Of a stretch of 64,000 bases of DNA, positions 29,332 through 39,635 are shown one piece after another (positions within the stretch are counted from its first letter, which is position 1; the number at the start of each line of letters is the position of its first letter). The translations under genes were made by a program, and so were the position numbers. The stretch is from Roseovarius sp. (lineage in GTDB: Bacteria; Pseudomonadota; Alphaproteobacteria; Rhodobacterales; Rhodobacteraceae): assembly GCA_027493545.1 (NCBI GenBank), contig JAOSKR010000001.1, forward strand, positions 1 to 64,000, in the 5' to 3' direction. The notes below the pieces were generated by a model that did no database searches, was not told the DNA's origin, and saw only the letters and a program-made list of their open reading frames with translations.

Positions 29332-32300
29332 ATGAACGTGCACAAGGAGATCCGGTTCGAGGAGGCGATCGAGGTCGCGCTCACCACCGAGGGCGGGTTT
29401 CAGAAAGGCGCTCCCGGATCGTTCGATGCTGAGCGCGCCCTCTTCCCCGACGACGTGATCGCATTCATCCGGGACTCGCAGCCCTCTCGTTGGCAGACGC
29501 TGGTTGATTACCACGGCGCGGGTGCGGCCGATGCGCTCCTGACTTCCCTCACTAAGGAGCTGGCCTCAAAGGGCGTGCTGAACGTCCTCCGCCACGGGTT
29601 CAAGTGCTTCGGCAAGACCTTCCGCCTCGCCTATTTCGCCCCCAACACCGGCATGAACCCCGAGGCGACCGCCGATTTCGGGAAGAACCGTCTGCGCGTC
29701 TATCGCGAGGTGCACTTCAGCGAGAAGCGGCCCGAGCTCTCCCTCGATGTGGTGCTCGCGGTGAATGGCCTGCCGGTCGTCACGATGGAGCTTAAGAACC
29801 CGATGACGGGGCAGACGGTGGAGCATGCCAAGCGGCAGTACCGCTTCGACCGAGACCCAAGGGAGCCGATCTTCGCGTTCAAGCAACGGGCGCTGGTCCA
29901 CTTCGCGGTCGATCCGGACCTCGTGTTCATGACCACGAAGCTGGCTGGCAAGGAAACCGTGTTCCTGCCCTTCAACCGTGGGGACAACCACGCGGCTGGC
30001 AACCCGCCCGCTCGGCCTGGAAAGTACAAGACATCCTACCTGTGGGATGAGGTTCTGACACGCGACAGCCTGATGGACATCCTGGCGCGCTTCCTACACC
30101 TGCAGGTCGAAGAGCGGCAGGTGGTGACAGGAAAAAGGGGATCAAGCGCCACGTCAAGGAGACGATGATCTTCCCGCGCTACCACCAGATCGATGCGGTG
30201 AGACGGCTTGTTCAGGACGCCAAGGTTAAGGGCTCGGGCCACAACTACCTGATCCAGCACTCCGCGGGCTCCGGAAAGTCGAACTCCATAGCCTGGCTCG
30301 CGCACCGGCTGGCGAGCCTGCACGACGACAACGACCAGAAGGTCTTCGACACGATCGTGGTCATCACTGACCGCCGCGTCCTCGATCAGCAGCTGCAGGA
30401 CACGATCTATCAGTTCGAGCACAAACAGGGCGTTGTACAGAAGATTGACGAGAACACGCAGCAGCTTGCGAAGGCACTGTCCGGAGGCGTCCCGATCGTC
30501 ATTTCGACGATCCAGAAGTTTCCGTTCATCACGCAAGCGCTGGAGACGCTCGCCAAGAAGGGTGAGAGCGTTGAGGTCAGCACCGAAGGGAAGCGTTTCG
30601 CCGTCATCGTGGACGAGGCCCACAGTTCTCAGAGCGGCGAAACGGCGATGGAGCTCCGCAAGATCCTCAACAAGGAGGGCATCGAGGCCGCCATGGCGGC
30701 GCAGCTCCTCGACCTCGAGGAAGACGATCTATCCGACGAGGCGAAGCAAGAGCTCCTTCGGGAGATGCTGAAGCGCCCGTCGCAGCCCAACATCAGCTTC
30801 TTCGCCTTCACAGCGACGCCCAAGTTCAAGACGCTGGCGGTCTTCAACGAACCCGGTGCAGACGGGAGACCGCCCTTCCATCACTACAGCATGCGGCAGG
30901 CGATCGACGAGGGCTTTATCATGGACGTCCTCGCTCACTACACGGCCTACAAGACCTACTACGGTCTCATCAAATCCGTCGAGGACGACCCGGACGTTCC
31001 CCAGCGGAAGGCAGCAAAGGCTCTCGCCCGCTTCATGAGTCTGCATCCGCACAACATCGCCCAGAAGGTCGAGGTGATCGTTGAGCATTTCCGCCAGTTC
31101 ACCAAGCACAAGATTGGCGGACGAGCCAAGGCAATGGTTGTGACTGGCTCACGCTTGCACGCGGTGCGTTACAAGCTCGCCTTCGACAAGTACATTCGCG
31201 ACAAGGGCTATACCGACATCCGATCCCTCGTGGCCTTCTCAGGAACGGTGATCGATCCGGACATCCCGGAGTCACAGTACACCGAGGTCGGTATGAACGC
31301 CGGCATCAAGGAAAGCGAACTCCCCGAAAAATTTGCATCGGAGGAGTTCCAGGTGCTTCTCGTAGCAGAGAAATACCAGACCGGCTTCGATCAACCTCTG
31401 CTTCATACGATGTACGTCGATAAGCGCCTTGCTGGTGTGCAAGCGGTACAGACGCTTTCCCGACTCAACCGGGTCACAACAGGTAAGGAGGACACCTTCG
31501 TGCTCGACTTCGTGAACGAGCGCGACGAAATATTCAACGCTTTTAAGCCTTACTACGAGGTCACGCCCACAGGTGAGGCCAATGATCCGCACCAGCTTTA
31601 TGACCTGAAGAACCGACTGGAGGAATGGCGTGTTTTTGAAGACAGCGAGATCAATGCCTTCTGCGACATCTGGTTCCGAAACCGCAGGGAGCCCACTCCG
31701 GGTGATCATCAGAAGCTGAATGCCATTCTAGATGAAGCCGTTCAGCGCTATGTGGAACTGAGCGAAGATGATCAGGGTCAGTTCAAGGGACAGCTGTCGA
31801 GCTTCCGAAAGCTCTACGCATTCCTATCGCAAATCATCCCGTATCAGGACCTCAGATCTGGAAAAGCTCTATACTTACGGCCGCTTCTTGCTGACGAAGC
31901 TGCCGCTGACTCCAGACGACAGAGACTACCAAGTGGAGGACGATGTCGCGCTGAAGTTTTATCGCCTTCAGAAGATCAGCGAAGGTGCGATTGATCTCAA
32001 GGCGGGTGAACCCGACCCGTTGAAGGGGCCAACTGAAGTCGGGACAGGGACGAGCCATGGCGACGATGTCTCGCTGTCCTCACTCATCAACATGCTGAAT
32101 GAGAGGTTCGGGACTCAATTCACGCCAGCGGACCAGTTGTTTTTCGACCAGGTGACCGAAACCGCCGCCGCGAATGAGAAGCTTCAGGAGGCTGCGCGCG
32201 TGAACACCACTGGAAAACTTCTCATTTGTCTTCAACAAGATGCTGGAAGGCCTATTTATCGAGCGGATGGAGGGAAACGAGGAGATTTTTACACGGTTGA

Positions 32301-32440
32301 TGAACGACGACTCCTTCCGAGGCCTTGCCACTGAGCACCTCGTCCGGGAGGTCTATGAGAAGATTCGCAAAGGCATCGAACGGGGTGAGGACCCCGCCGC
32401 TCGCGCAAACTCGCCACAGCGCGCGCGCGACGTGGGGTGA
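29332..32440 (+). pseudogene. hsdR: type I restriction enzyme HsdR, frameshifted
   Basis: The N-terminal nuclease has LSLDVVLAVNGLPVVTMELK (Asp ... E-L-K of PD-(D/E)XK). Then come the motor motifs: HSAGSGKSNSIAWLAH (Walker A), VVITDRRVLDQQL, FAVIVDEAHSSQSG, FFAFTATPKFKTL, LVAEKYQTGFDQPLLHTMYV and VQTLSRLNRVT. The C-terminal helical region ends GKIFTRLMNDDSF-like at 32290. Breaks: a missing G near 30130, an extra C at 31850-31851 and an extra A near 32213. About 1036 codons, normal for HsdR. The enzyme would translocate DNA and cut it at a distance. Confidence 0.92.
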
Positions 32441-32444
32441 TCCG

Positions 32445-33392
32445 ATGGGCCTCAATCTTGCGAAAACCGTCGTTGATTTTCTTGCCGGTCGCCCGGAACA
32501 AAAATTCACTGCACGCCAGATCGCCGAGTGGGTGTTCGAGAACTACCCGACAGAATGCCGGGAAAAAAAGTCAAAGAGCACCTTCATTCAGAGCGATGCA
32601 GACCTCGTTCAACAGCTCGTTGCAGAAATCGGATCGCAAAGACCAGCACTGCAAAAGCGAAACTCACAGATCAAAACCACAGAAGGTCGACCCCGCCAGT
32701 ACTATTGGACCGCAAAGACTGATCAAGCGGAAGTCGATGAGGCTGAAAAAGAGGGGGCTGACGCAGCTCTCGTAACGGGCGCAACTTCTATCAAGGAGCA
32801 TGACCTCTATCCAATTGTGTCTGAATATATCTGGTCTGAGCTCGGGATTTATTCAAAGCGAATTGACGAGAAGAAGTCGTCAAATAAGCAGGGACCAAGG
32901 GGCAACAAGTGGCTGTATCCTGACCTTGTTGGGATGGAGGATCTAACCGCTGATTGGCACCAAGAGATAAAGGGCGCAGTCAAGGAGTATGCGGATAAGA
33001 AAACGAAGTTGTGGTCGTTTGAAGTTAAAGTGCTTCTCAACAGATCGAACTTGCGAGAGTCGTTTTTCCAAGCTGTGTCAAATTCCTCATGGGCTAATTT
33101 TGGATATCTTGTAGCCGCAGAGGTTGAGGGTGCCGATACAATGAAAGAGCTCAGGATGCTCTTCTCGCTTCATGGGATCGGCTTGATACAGATTGACCCA
33201 GAGAACCCAGCAGAAAGCCAAATTCTGATTCCTGCGAGGGAACGGATGGAAGTCGATTGGGCGACATGCAATCGACTGACGCGCGAGAACAAAGACTTCT
33301 TGCAGTTTATCAAACTTGTTCGACAGTTTCATCAAACGGGAGATCCCCGCCCGAAGGATTGGGATTTACCAGAAGGCGAGAACCTAGGCTGA
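32445..33392 (+). CDS. COG2958 / HrgA-like protein
   Basis: 315 residues, intact. ATG 32445 lies five bases after the hsdR stop. N-terminal winged-helix-like part (KTVVDFLAGRPEQKFTARQI, AEWVFENYP). After a lysine-rich linker there is a core with EHDLYPIVSEYIWSELGIYS, WLYPDLVGMEDL, KKTKLWSFEVKVLLNRSNLR. Y-P-D-L ... F-E-V-K fits a PD-(D/E)XK nuclease site (Asp, then E-x-K). In Helicobacter, hrgA replaces a restriction endonuclease gene. Being last in an hsd operon fits a restriction-linked nuclease. AT-richer than its neighbours. Confidence 0.7.
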   Translation: MGLNLAKTVVDFLAGRPEQKFTARQIAEWVFENYPTECREKKSKSTFIQSDADLVQQLVAEIGSQRPALQKRNSQIKTTEGRPRQYYWTAKTDQAEVDEAEKEGADAALVTGATSIKEHDLYPIVSEYIWSELGIYSKRIDEKKSSNKQGPRGNKWLYPDLVGMEDLTADWHQEIKGAVKEYADKKTKLWSFEVKVLLNRSNLRESFFQAVSNSSWANFGYLVAAEVEGADTMKELRMLFSLHGIGLIQIDPENPAESQILIPARERMEVDWATCNRLTRENKDFLQFIKLVRQFHQTGDPRPKDWDLPEGENLG

Positions 33393-33677
33393 GGTTGAAA
33401 GGGAAACCAAAAGTCTGCGCTCTTTGTCGCGAAAATCGGCAGTCCAGAGATGTGGGCTATCTTTTGGGCCTCGCACCACAGTAAGCTCAAACGCTGACAG
33501 CGCTTGGAAGCGCTGCGAGCGCAAATCGGACAACTGAAAGGTTGCAGAGCGGGCCAATGTGGGAGCAATTTGCTCAACAGCATAAGCCGCAACATCCAGA
33601 AGGCGCTCAATTTCGAAGGGCGCAACTCCCTCCGAGACGATGTCTTCGATTACCTTCTTCGAGTGTCTTGAGCTCAT
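33384..33677 (-). CDS. hypothetical protein
   Basis: 97 residues from ATG 33677, overlapping the end of the HrgA-like gene by nine bases in convergent orientation. SSRHSKKVIEDIVSEGVAPF suggests a helical start; the C-terminal half holds LTVVRGPKDSPHLWTADF. No membrane segment. I do not recognise a family. It marks the border between the restriction island and the prophage. Confidence 0.4.
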   Translation of the reverse strand: MSSRHSKKVIEDIVSEGVAPFEIERLLDVAAYAVEQIAPTLARSATFQLSDLRSQRFQALSAFELTVVRGPKDSPHLWTADFRDKERRLLVSLSTSA

Positions 33678-33773
33678 TGAAACTACTCTCCTGTCGCACT
33701 CAACACACGCTCTCTTTTGGCGATATATCAAGTTCAGATCGCGCCTCTTCGAGCCAAGGCGCGCAACCTTGCT

Positions 33774-34850
33774 TCAGCCGATCTTGGCGCCCCAAAAGGA
33801 CGTCTGGTCGGCGGCGAAATAGCCGTCCGCGGCGCGGAAGTTGCCTTGCAACTCGACAGTGTCGCCGGCGATGAGCGCCACCATCGTCTGTAGAAAGAGT
33901 GCGGTGGCCTCGGAGACATGCGCGCCGCTGATCTCGCCCCTCGAGCCGCGTATCTCGGTCGTACCGTTCAGCGCGAGCCGCCCGCTCATACGCGCGGACG
34001 TGCTGGCGTTGGCCTTGTAGAGCAGCGTAGCGCCGAAGAGGTAGGTCCCGTCCACCGGCGCCACGAAATGGTTGTTGGCGGCGTCGAAGGCGCCCTGGTC
34101 GTTGTAGTCGGTGTTGTTCAGGCCGATCTTCGTCCAGGTCCCGATCCCGACGTAGTTGTCGTAGTTCGTATAGGCCTTGAACCGCGGCAGCCGGGGCTGG
34201 TCGACGATGCCGGTGGCGTTGTCGACGCTCAGCCCGTCGAAGAAGATGCTGCCGTCGGCGGAGACCGCGAGGCGAAAGCGGTCGGAGCCGAACAGCCCTA
34301 CCAGCGCCTTGGTCACAAAGCCCGTCTGGAGCGTCAGCCCGAGATCGTCGCCCGCTGCCTCCTTGTTCATGGTATAGAACAGATCGCCGGTGCCGCCTTC
34401 GGCCACGGTCTTCGCCGTCCAGAGCGCGGCGTTCAGCTTGGCCGAGAACGGGTTCGACCCATCCGCGGTGGTCCCGAGCCCCAGCAGCGCGAGGTTCTGC
34501 AGCGTGGCCGGGGTGGTCCCGACCCAACCCGAGCCGTCATAGACCAGCAGCAGGCCCTCGTCCTCGACCCATGCGCGCCATCCGGTGCGCGGTGGCAGGC
34601 GCAGCCAGGCGCCGTCGGTCCAGAGCGCGACGTTCAGGTCCCAGCCTGCCCAGTCGCCGGTTGCGCCCGAGCCGACAATGTAGCGGTCGCCATCGTCAGG
34701 GTTGCCGGGCGGCGCGGTCAGGTCGCGGTCCAGGACAGAGAGCTGGACGAGCCCGTCGAGCAGCCGCAGCGCCTCGTTGTGGGTGACGTGCTTCTGGGCC
34801 TGCGCCGCGAGGATGTAGGGCAGCAGGAGTTGGGTCGTGGTGTCGGACAT
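33774..34850 (-). CDS. DUF2793 phage tail/fibre protein with C1q-like end
   Basis: 358 residues from ATG 34850, preceded by GGAGA. The N-terminal DUF2793 domain has LLPYILAAQAQKHVTHNEAL, RLLDGLVQLSVLDRDL, DGDRYIVG and GWRAWVEDEGLLLVYDGSGW. The last 110 residues (TDYNDQGAFDAANNHFVAPV, DGTYLFGATLLYKA, VSEATALFLQTMVALIAGDT, GYFAADQTSFWGAKI) show the C1q/TNF-like jelly-roll pattern, a trimer-forming receptor-binding fold. It is the last gene of the tail operon, where receptor-binding proteins usually lie. Confidence 0.75.
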   Translation of the reverse strand: MSDTTTQLLLPYILAAQAQKHVTHNEALRLLDGLVQLSVLDRDLTAPPGNPDDGDRYIVGSGATGDWAGWDLNVALWTDGAWLRLPPRTGWRAWVEDEGLLLVYDGSGWVGTTPATLQNLALLGLGTTADGSNPFSAKLNAALWTAKTVAEGGTGDLFYTMNKEAAGDDLGLTLQTGFVTKALVGLFGSDRFRLAVSADGSIFFDGLSVDNATGIVDQPRLPRFKAYTNYDNYVGIGTWTKIGLNNTDYNDQGAFDAANNHFVAPVDGTYLFGATLLYKANASTSARMSGRLALNGTTEIRGSRGEISGAHVSEATALFLQTMVALIAGDTVELQGNFRAADGYFAADQTSFWGAKIG

Positions 34851-35306
34851 GGGCGGTCTCCAGAACGAAGAACGCCGCCTGCATGGCAGGCGGCGAGCTA
34901 ATGGCGCGGCGATGGACTTTGGCGGGCTACCCGTGTTCGGGCGTCTCCCCGGGATGGCCGAGAGAGCCGGATCGGGCTTCGGCGCATCCCACTTTGCGGT
35001 CATCGCGGCCCAGCGATCGATTTCCGCTCGGAATGCCGGATCGTCGATCCGCAGATGGAAGGTGTAGAGCCGGTCCACGATCTCGCGCATCAGCGCGCGC
35101 ATCTCGTCGTCACTGATCCGCGAGACCTCGGACCACGGAATGCGTCTGCCTGCAGCGTCCACGACGACAACGTCGCTGCCGTCACCAGTCTGCGAGACCG
35201 GTGTCAGGCCGGCATGCAGGGTCTCGAGCTGCGTGTTGCGCACGCAGGCCACGGCCATCACTCTGGCAAGTTGTGCGGCAATCCGGTCTTGGTCTTCGGG
35301 GCGCAT
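34851..35306 (-). CDS. small phage protein upstream of the DUF2793 gene
   Basis: Opens MRPEDQDRIAAQLARVMAVA, then LETLHAGLTPVSQTGD, DEMRALMREIVDRLYTFHLR, AEIDRWAAMTAKWDAPKPDP. About 115 codons look protein-like; the last 35 (Pro/Arg-rich) look like intergenic sequence read through. There is no stop before the DUF2793 start, so as given the two form a 510-codon frame. I think these are two genes and that a stop was lost to an indel near 34930. Soluble, function unknown. Confidence 0.5.
34873..34895. other. perfect 10-bp hairpin between two tail genes
   Basis: CGCCGCCTGC, a three-base loop ATG, then GCAGGCGGCG: a perfect stem of ten G/C-rich pairs, 23 bp upstream of the DUF2793 start. There is no T-run on either side, so it is not a classical terminator. 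It may be an RNA-processing or attenuation hairpin that sets the level of the last tail gene. Confidence 0.7.
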
Positions 35307-35359
35307 GTCCCGAGCCTACGCCGGAGAGTGCGCGACCGGCCAGAACTCATTGCGCCACC

Positions 35360-38300
35360 TCAGAAGCTCAGCGTCACTGTCTTGGGCGCGCCTCGCCCGA
35401 TGAGGGCCGAGAGTTGATAGACGCGAATGTCGAGCGTGTCGCCGGCATGGAGCGGCGCGCCCCAGTCGACGGTCTGATCGGCGGCCGTGTAGATCGCGCT
35501 GGTGGTGGTCGTGCTCAGCACCCGTTTCACGGTCGCGCCGTTGAGGATCTCGACCTCGTAGGCTTCAAGCTCCTCGGCGAGCGGCACCTCCAACCCGCCC
35601 CAGTTGTCGGCGGCGAGCGCGCGAGACCGGCGCGTCCAGCGAATGGTCAAATCGCTCGGCGTTCGCGGCGTGCGCCATGGCTGTTCGATATGGGTGACGG
35701 AGAACGGCCGCAGCCCCACACCCGCGGGCGTGAAGGTCTGCGCGACATAGGTCTCGTCGCTGACCGGGCGGCTGGCCGGGCCGATGCGCCAGTTCCACGG
35801 GATGCCGAGATCGGCCTCGGCGATCGGCAGAGAGGCGAGGCTGTCGTCGAGCACCACGACGCGGGCACCGGCAGGCGTCGGGTTACCCATCGCACCCTCG
35901 GTGCCGCGCTGGCCACGCAGCAAGCGGGTCAGCCGATACCGGCCGGGCGCGATCAGCTCGGCCACGCCCGCCTGGACGATCTCCCAGACGCCGGGCGTGC
36001 TCTCGATGGCGAGCGCATTCTCTCCGCCGAACAAGGTCAGGTCCGTGACGCTTTCCAACGTGCCGGACAGAAGATCGACCACGAGCACGTTTCCGAGATC
36101 GAAGCGCGAGGTTGGGCCCGCGTAGAAGTCCGAGACCAGCGTGCCGATCCGGGCCCGCGTGCCGAAGCTGGTGAGTAGCTCGAACCCGTCCGTCGAGGGG
36201 CTGCGGAACACCGCAATCTCGCCCGGCCACGGCACGGCATGCGCAGCTGCGAAGGGCCGATACGCTGGCTGGTCCTCGGTCAGCTGCGGCAGGTCGAGCA
36301 GCACCGCCTCGGGCGCGCCGAAGACGACGGCCTGCGACAGCGCCGAGGGTCGCGGAGCTCCCGGCGGCAGGTCGTAGGCCTCCCGGTCCTGGCGAACCGC
36401 CTCGACGCCGCGAGCATCCGCATCGGCGATTGAAATAAGCCGCAGCGGGACGGCGCGGCCGTCATTGGCAAAGGTGACGACATCTGCCGGGTCAAGCGCC
36501 AGCCGCGACGGCGGCAGTCGAAACACCGTGCTCTCGCGGCCGGTCCACGCTTCCATGAGAGCGCGCCGGCAGCGGCGTTCGGCCTCCTCGGGCGGCACGG
36601 CCATCGGGAAGGACTCCGAGGCGATGCGGGTCGTGTCGACGGTGATACGTCGCGCCTCGACCTGTGCGGCCTCGTAATCCTCGTCAGCGCGGGCGACCTG
36701 CCATTTCAGGGCCTGCGGAAGTTCGGTCTCCTGGCCACGGGTCAGTTCGAGGACATCGCCCTCGCGGGCGGCGACCAGATCGTCGGGACTGACGGTGGCC
36801 ACAGAGGCCCGGCCGCGCATGACGAAGCGAATGACGCCCTCGGTCTCGACCGCGTCGAAGCCGAAATGCCGCGCGAGCGTGGTGATCGATGCCCGCGGGC
36901 TCTCCAGCGCGCCGATGGCATAGCCCTCGACCGCACCCCAGAGGCCGGTGACGTCGATCCGGGATTTGGGCAGGCCCGCGCGCAGGCAGAGATGGCGTAC
37001 CAGCGCCGCGAGCGATACCGCCCCGAGCCGTCCGGTCAGCCAGTGACCGAGGCGCCAGTTCCCGCCGTCCGTCCAGACGTCGCTCAACGCCGGAAAGAAG
37101 GGATACGGACGCGCGTCCCAGGTCCAGGCGGCGCACTCGGGCACACGCACCATCCGGCCGCCATAGACCGACGAGATCGGGTTGTTCGCCGCGTCGCCCC
37201 AGAACAGGTAGGTCGCTTCGAGATAGGCGCGCTGGATGGCGTCGTCCCGCCAGCCGCGGGAGAAATGCGGCGTGAAGCTCTCCGACGACTTCGGGTCGAA
37301 GAAGACATTGGGCTGGTTAGTGCCCCGGTCGATGGCCGGGCAGCCGAGTTCGGTGAACCAGATCGGCTTCGACTGCGGCGCCCAAGCCGTCGGCGTGCCG
37401 CTCTCCACCCCGCCCGGGCGGTTGTAGTGCGCGTTCGACCACCAGCTGCGCAGATCCTTGTAGCGGAACACCCACGGCTTGCTGGCGGCACCGTCGGTGA
37501 TCGGGGTGCGCACCTGCTCGGAGCGGTCCGCCGCGCTGGCATAGAACCAGTCGAAGCCTTCGCCGCCCGCGATGTTCCCCTGCAGGTAGGCCCGGTCGTA
37601 GATGGCGGGCCAGCCCTCGGCCGCGTCGGCGTGCTCGAACCCGTCCCGCCAGTCCGACAGCGGCATGTAGTTGTCGATCCCAACGAAATCGATCTCCGGA
37701 TCGGCCCAGAGCGGGTCGAGGTGAAAGAACACGTCGCCAGAGCCGTCGCCCGGCTGGTGACCGAAATACTCGCTCCAGTCGGCGGCGTAGCCGATCTTCG
37801 TCCCGGACCCGAGGATCGAGCGGACATCCGCGAGCAGGTCCCGATAGGCCTGCACCGCCGGATAGGTGCTGGCGCTCGAGCGGATCGTCGTCAGCCCCGG
37901 CATCTCGGTGCCGATCAGGAACGCATCAACCCCGCCCGCCGCCGCACAGAGATGGGCATAGTGCAGCACCATGCGGCGCAGGCCCCAATCCTCTGCCGCA
38001 CCGGTGAAGGTCACGGTCGCCTCGGCCGCCTCCGCCGGCGGGTCGATGCGCAGGGCGGTGACGGTCTGGGCGGGCCAGGCCGTGCTGCGTGGCGTGACCA
38101 TCCAGCTTTCCGTGCCGCTTTCCGCGTCACGCAAAACCATGGCAATCGTCACGTCCTGCGTGCTGCTGTCGACCAGCGTGAAACGCCATGTCTGCCCGGT
38201 TTGCGCGGCCGGCGCACCGCCGCCGAAGACGCTGGTGGACCAGTTGATCGCGGCGTGATCCCCGTCGGGCGCGGCCGCGGTGGCGGAGACGCCTGCAAAT

Positions 38301-39625
38301 TGCTCGCCAAAGGGACCGCTCGTGACCGTGAAATCCCCGGGCTGCGCCGACCCGAAGAAGGCCGCCACCTGGTCCGCCGCCGTGGCCGTCTTGTCGACGG
38401 TTCCGGCGTAGCCTGCGGCCGGCGAGCAGGTGATCCGCCCACGCCACGGGAAGACCGGCTGGCCCGTCTCCGCGGCGTTGTCGGAATACGGGTTCGGCAG
38501 GCTGTTGCCGGGCGGCACGTCCATCAGGATGAACGGATAGAAGGTGACCCGCAGCCCGCGCGCCGTCATTTCCTGGATCGCCTGCACCACGGCGAAGTCG
38601 GACGGCGTGCCGCCATAGACGGGCCGGTCCTGGTCGTCGCGGCTGACGAGATGGGCCGCCGAGCGGGAGACGCCGTTCACCGACCACGTCTGCGGATTCG
38701 TCGTCTTCGCCGAGACCTCGACGCCCGGGCGGATGGTACACTCGCCCGCGCGCAGGTCGTTGCCGAACCAGGACACGACGAGGCTCACGCTTTCCACCTT
38801 CGGCGCCATGGCCTGCAGCCGATCGAGCGCCACCACCATGTCGGCGGTGTCGGAGAGCGCGTTCAGGTTCTCCGCTTCTTCCGACCCGAAGAGCCCCTTG
38901 CGCACGCCCTCCGTGGCATAGACGAACTCCCCCGACGCCGGGATCATGGTGACCGCCTGCGTCAACCCCTCGGCGGTGTCGGGATCGGCTACGGGTGCGA
39001 ACACCTCGAAGGAGAGCTGCGGGAGGCGGTTGCCATAGTTCCCGAGCGGCAACTCCTCGAAGACCACATAGGCCGTGCCGCGATAGGCCGGGGTATTGGC
39101 GGCACCCATCTTCGCCACGATGAACGGGTCCGCGGTCTGGCTCTCGTCGCCCGGATACCAGCGCCAGGTGATCCCGGCCGTGTCGAGAAGCTTGCCGTCC
39201 GCCCAGATGCGGCCGATGCCGGTGATGAGCCCCTCGCAGAGCGCGACGGCGAAGCTCGCGTAGTAGAGATACTCGGTCGTCTTGACCTTGCCGCCGCCCC
39301 CGCCGCCCTTGCCGCCGCCCTGCGTGGTGGTCTTCGTCTCCTCGCGGAAATCCGTCGCCCAGATGATGTTGCCGCCCATCCGCATGCGGCCGTAGACGCG
39401 TGGGACGACAGCGCCTTCGGTGGACGACGTGATCCGCAAGGAATCGAGCCGCGGGCCTTCGATCCGCTGCGTGGGCGCGAGCGAAGACACGATCCAGCTG
39501 TCGACCACAGAGCCGATGGTGGAGCCGACGAAGCCGCCGATGGTCGCGGCGCTGACGCCGAGGATCGCGCCGCCGATCGAACCGCCAATGGCGGCGCCAG
39601 CGGCACCGAGAACGAGGGTGGCCAT
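35360..39625 (-). CDS. giant baseplate / host-specificity protein (GTA gp15-like, 'megatron')
   Basis: 1421 residues from ATG 39625. It begins with a glycine-rich membrane-active stretch (ATLVLGAAGAAIGGSIGGAI, LGVSAATIGGFVGSTIGSVV). A TIM-barrel glycoside-hydrolase-like part follows in the middle (FYPFILMDVPPGNSL, FVGIDNYMPLSDWRDGFEHA, SKPIWFTELGCPAID), then tail-hub and fibronectin-like domains to the C-terminus. The order and size match gp15 of the Rhodobacter gene transfer agent, the baseplate protein contacting the host surface. No frame break inside the body. The open frame continues upstream into the peptidase gene; I treat that as an error-created fusion. Confidence 0.88.
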   Translation of the reverse strand: MATLVLGAAGAAIGGSIGGAILGVSAATIGGFVGSTIGSVVDSWIVSSLAPTQRIEGPRLDSLRITSSTEGAVVPRVYGRMRMGGNIIWATDFREETKTTTQGGGKGGGGGGKVKTTEYLYYASFAVALCEGLITGIGRIWADGKLLDTAGITWRWYPGDESQTADPFIVAKMGAANTPAYRGTAYVVFEELPLGNYGNRLPQLSFEVFAPVADPDTAEGLTQAVTMIPASGEFVYATEGVRKGLFGSEEAENLNALSDTADMVVALDRLQAMAPKVESVSLVVSWFGNDLRAGECTIRPGVEVSAKTTNPQTWSVNGVSRSAAHLVSRDDQDRPVYGGTPSDFAVVQAIQEMTARGLRVTFYPFILMDVPPGNSLPNPYSDNAAETGQPVFPWRGRITCSPAAGYAGTVDKTATAADQVAAFFGSAQPGDFTVTSGPFGEQFAGVSATAAAPDGDHAAINWSTSVFGGGAPAAQTGQTWRFTLVDSSTQDVTIAMVLRDAESGTESWMVTPRSTAWPAQTVTALRIDPPAEAAEATVTFTGAAEDWGLRRMVLHYAHLCAAAGGVDAFLIGTEMPGLTTIRSSASTYPAVQAYRDLLADVRSILGSGTKIGYAADWSEYFGHQPGDGSGDVFFHLDPLWADPEIDFVGIDNYMPLSDWRDGFEHADAAEGWPAIYDRAYLQGNIAGGEGFDWFYASAADRSEQVRTPITDGAASKPWVFRYKDLRSWWSNAHYNRPGGVESGTPTAWAPQSKPIWFTELGCPAIDRGTNQPNVFFDPKSSESFTPHFSRGWRDDAIQRAYLEATYLFWGDAANNPISSVYGGRMVRVPECAAWTWDARPYPFFPALSDVWTDGGNWRLGHWLTGRLGAVSLAALVRHLCLRAGLPKSRIDVTGLWGAVEGYAIGALESPRASITTLARHFGFDAVETEGVIRFVMRGRASVATVSPDDLVAAREGDVLELTRGQETELPQALKWQVARADEDYEAAQVEARRITVDTTRIASESFPMAVPPEEAERRCRRALMEAWTGRESTVFRLPPSRLALDPADVVTFANDGRAVPLRLISIADADARGVEAVRQDREAYDLPPGAPRPSALSQAVVFGAPEAVLLDLPQLTEDQPAYRPFAAAHAVPWPGEIAVFRSPSTDGFELLTSFGTRARIGTLVSDFYAGPTSRFDLGNVLVVDLLSGTLESVTDLTLFGGENALAIESTPGVWEIVQAGVAELIAPGRYRLTRLLRGQRGTEGAMGNPTPAGARVVVLDDSLASLPIAEADLGIPWNWRIGPASRPVSDETYVAQTFTPAGVGLRPFSVTHIEQPWRTPRTPSDLTIRWTRRSRALAADNWGGLEVPLAEELEAYEVEILNGATVKRVLSTTTTSAIYTAADQTVDWGAPLHAGDTLDIRVYQLSALIGRGAPKTVTLSF

Positions 39626-39635
39626 GTCCGGGGTC

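Noticed and set aside
33774..35306. A single 510-residue protein covering the DUF2793 gene and the one before it
   Set aside because: A good ATG with ribosome site at 34850 and the Pro/Arg-rich bridge point to two genes with a lost stop.
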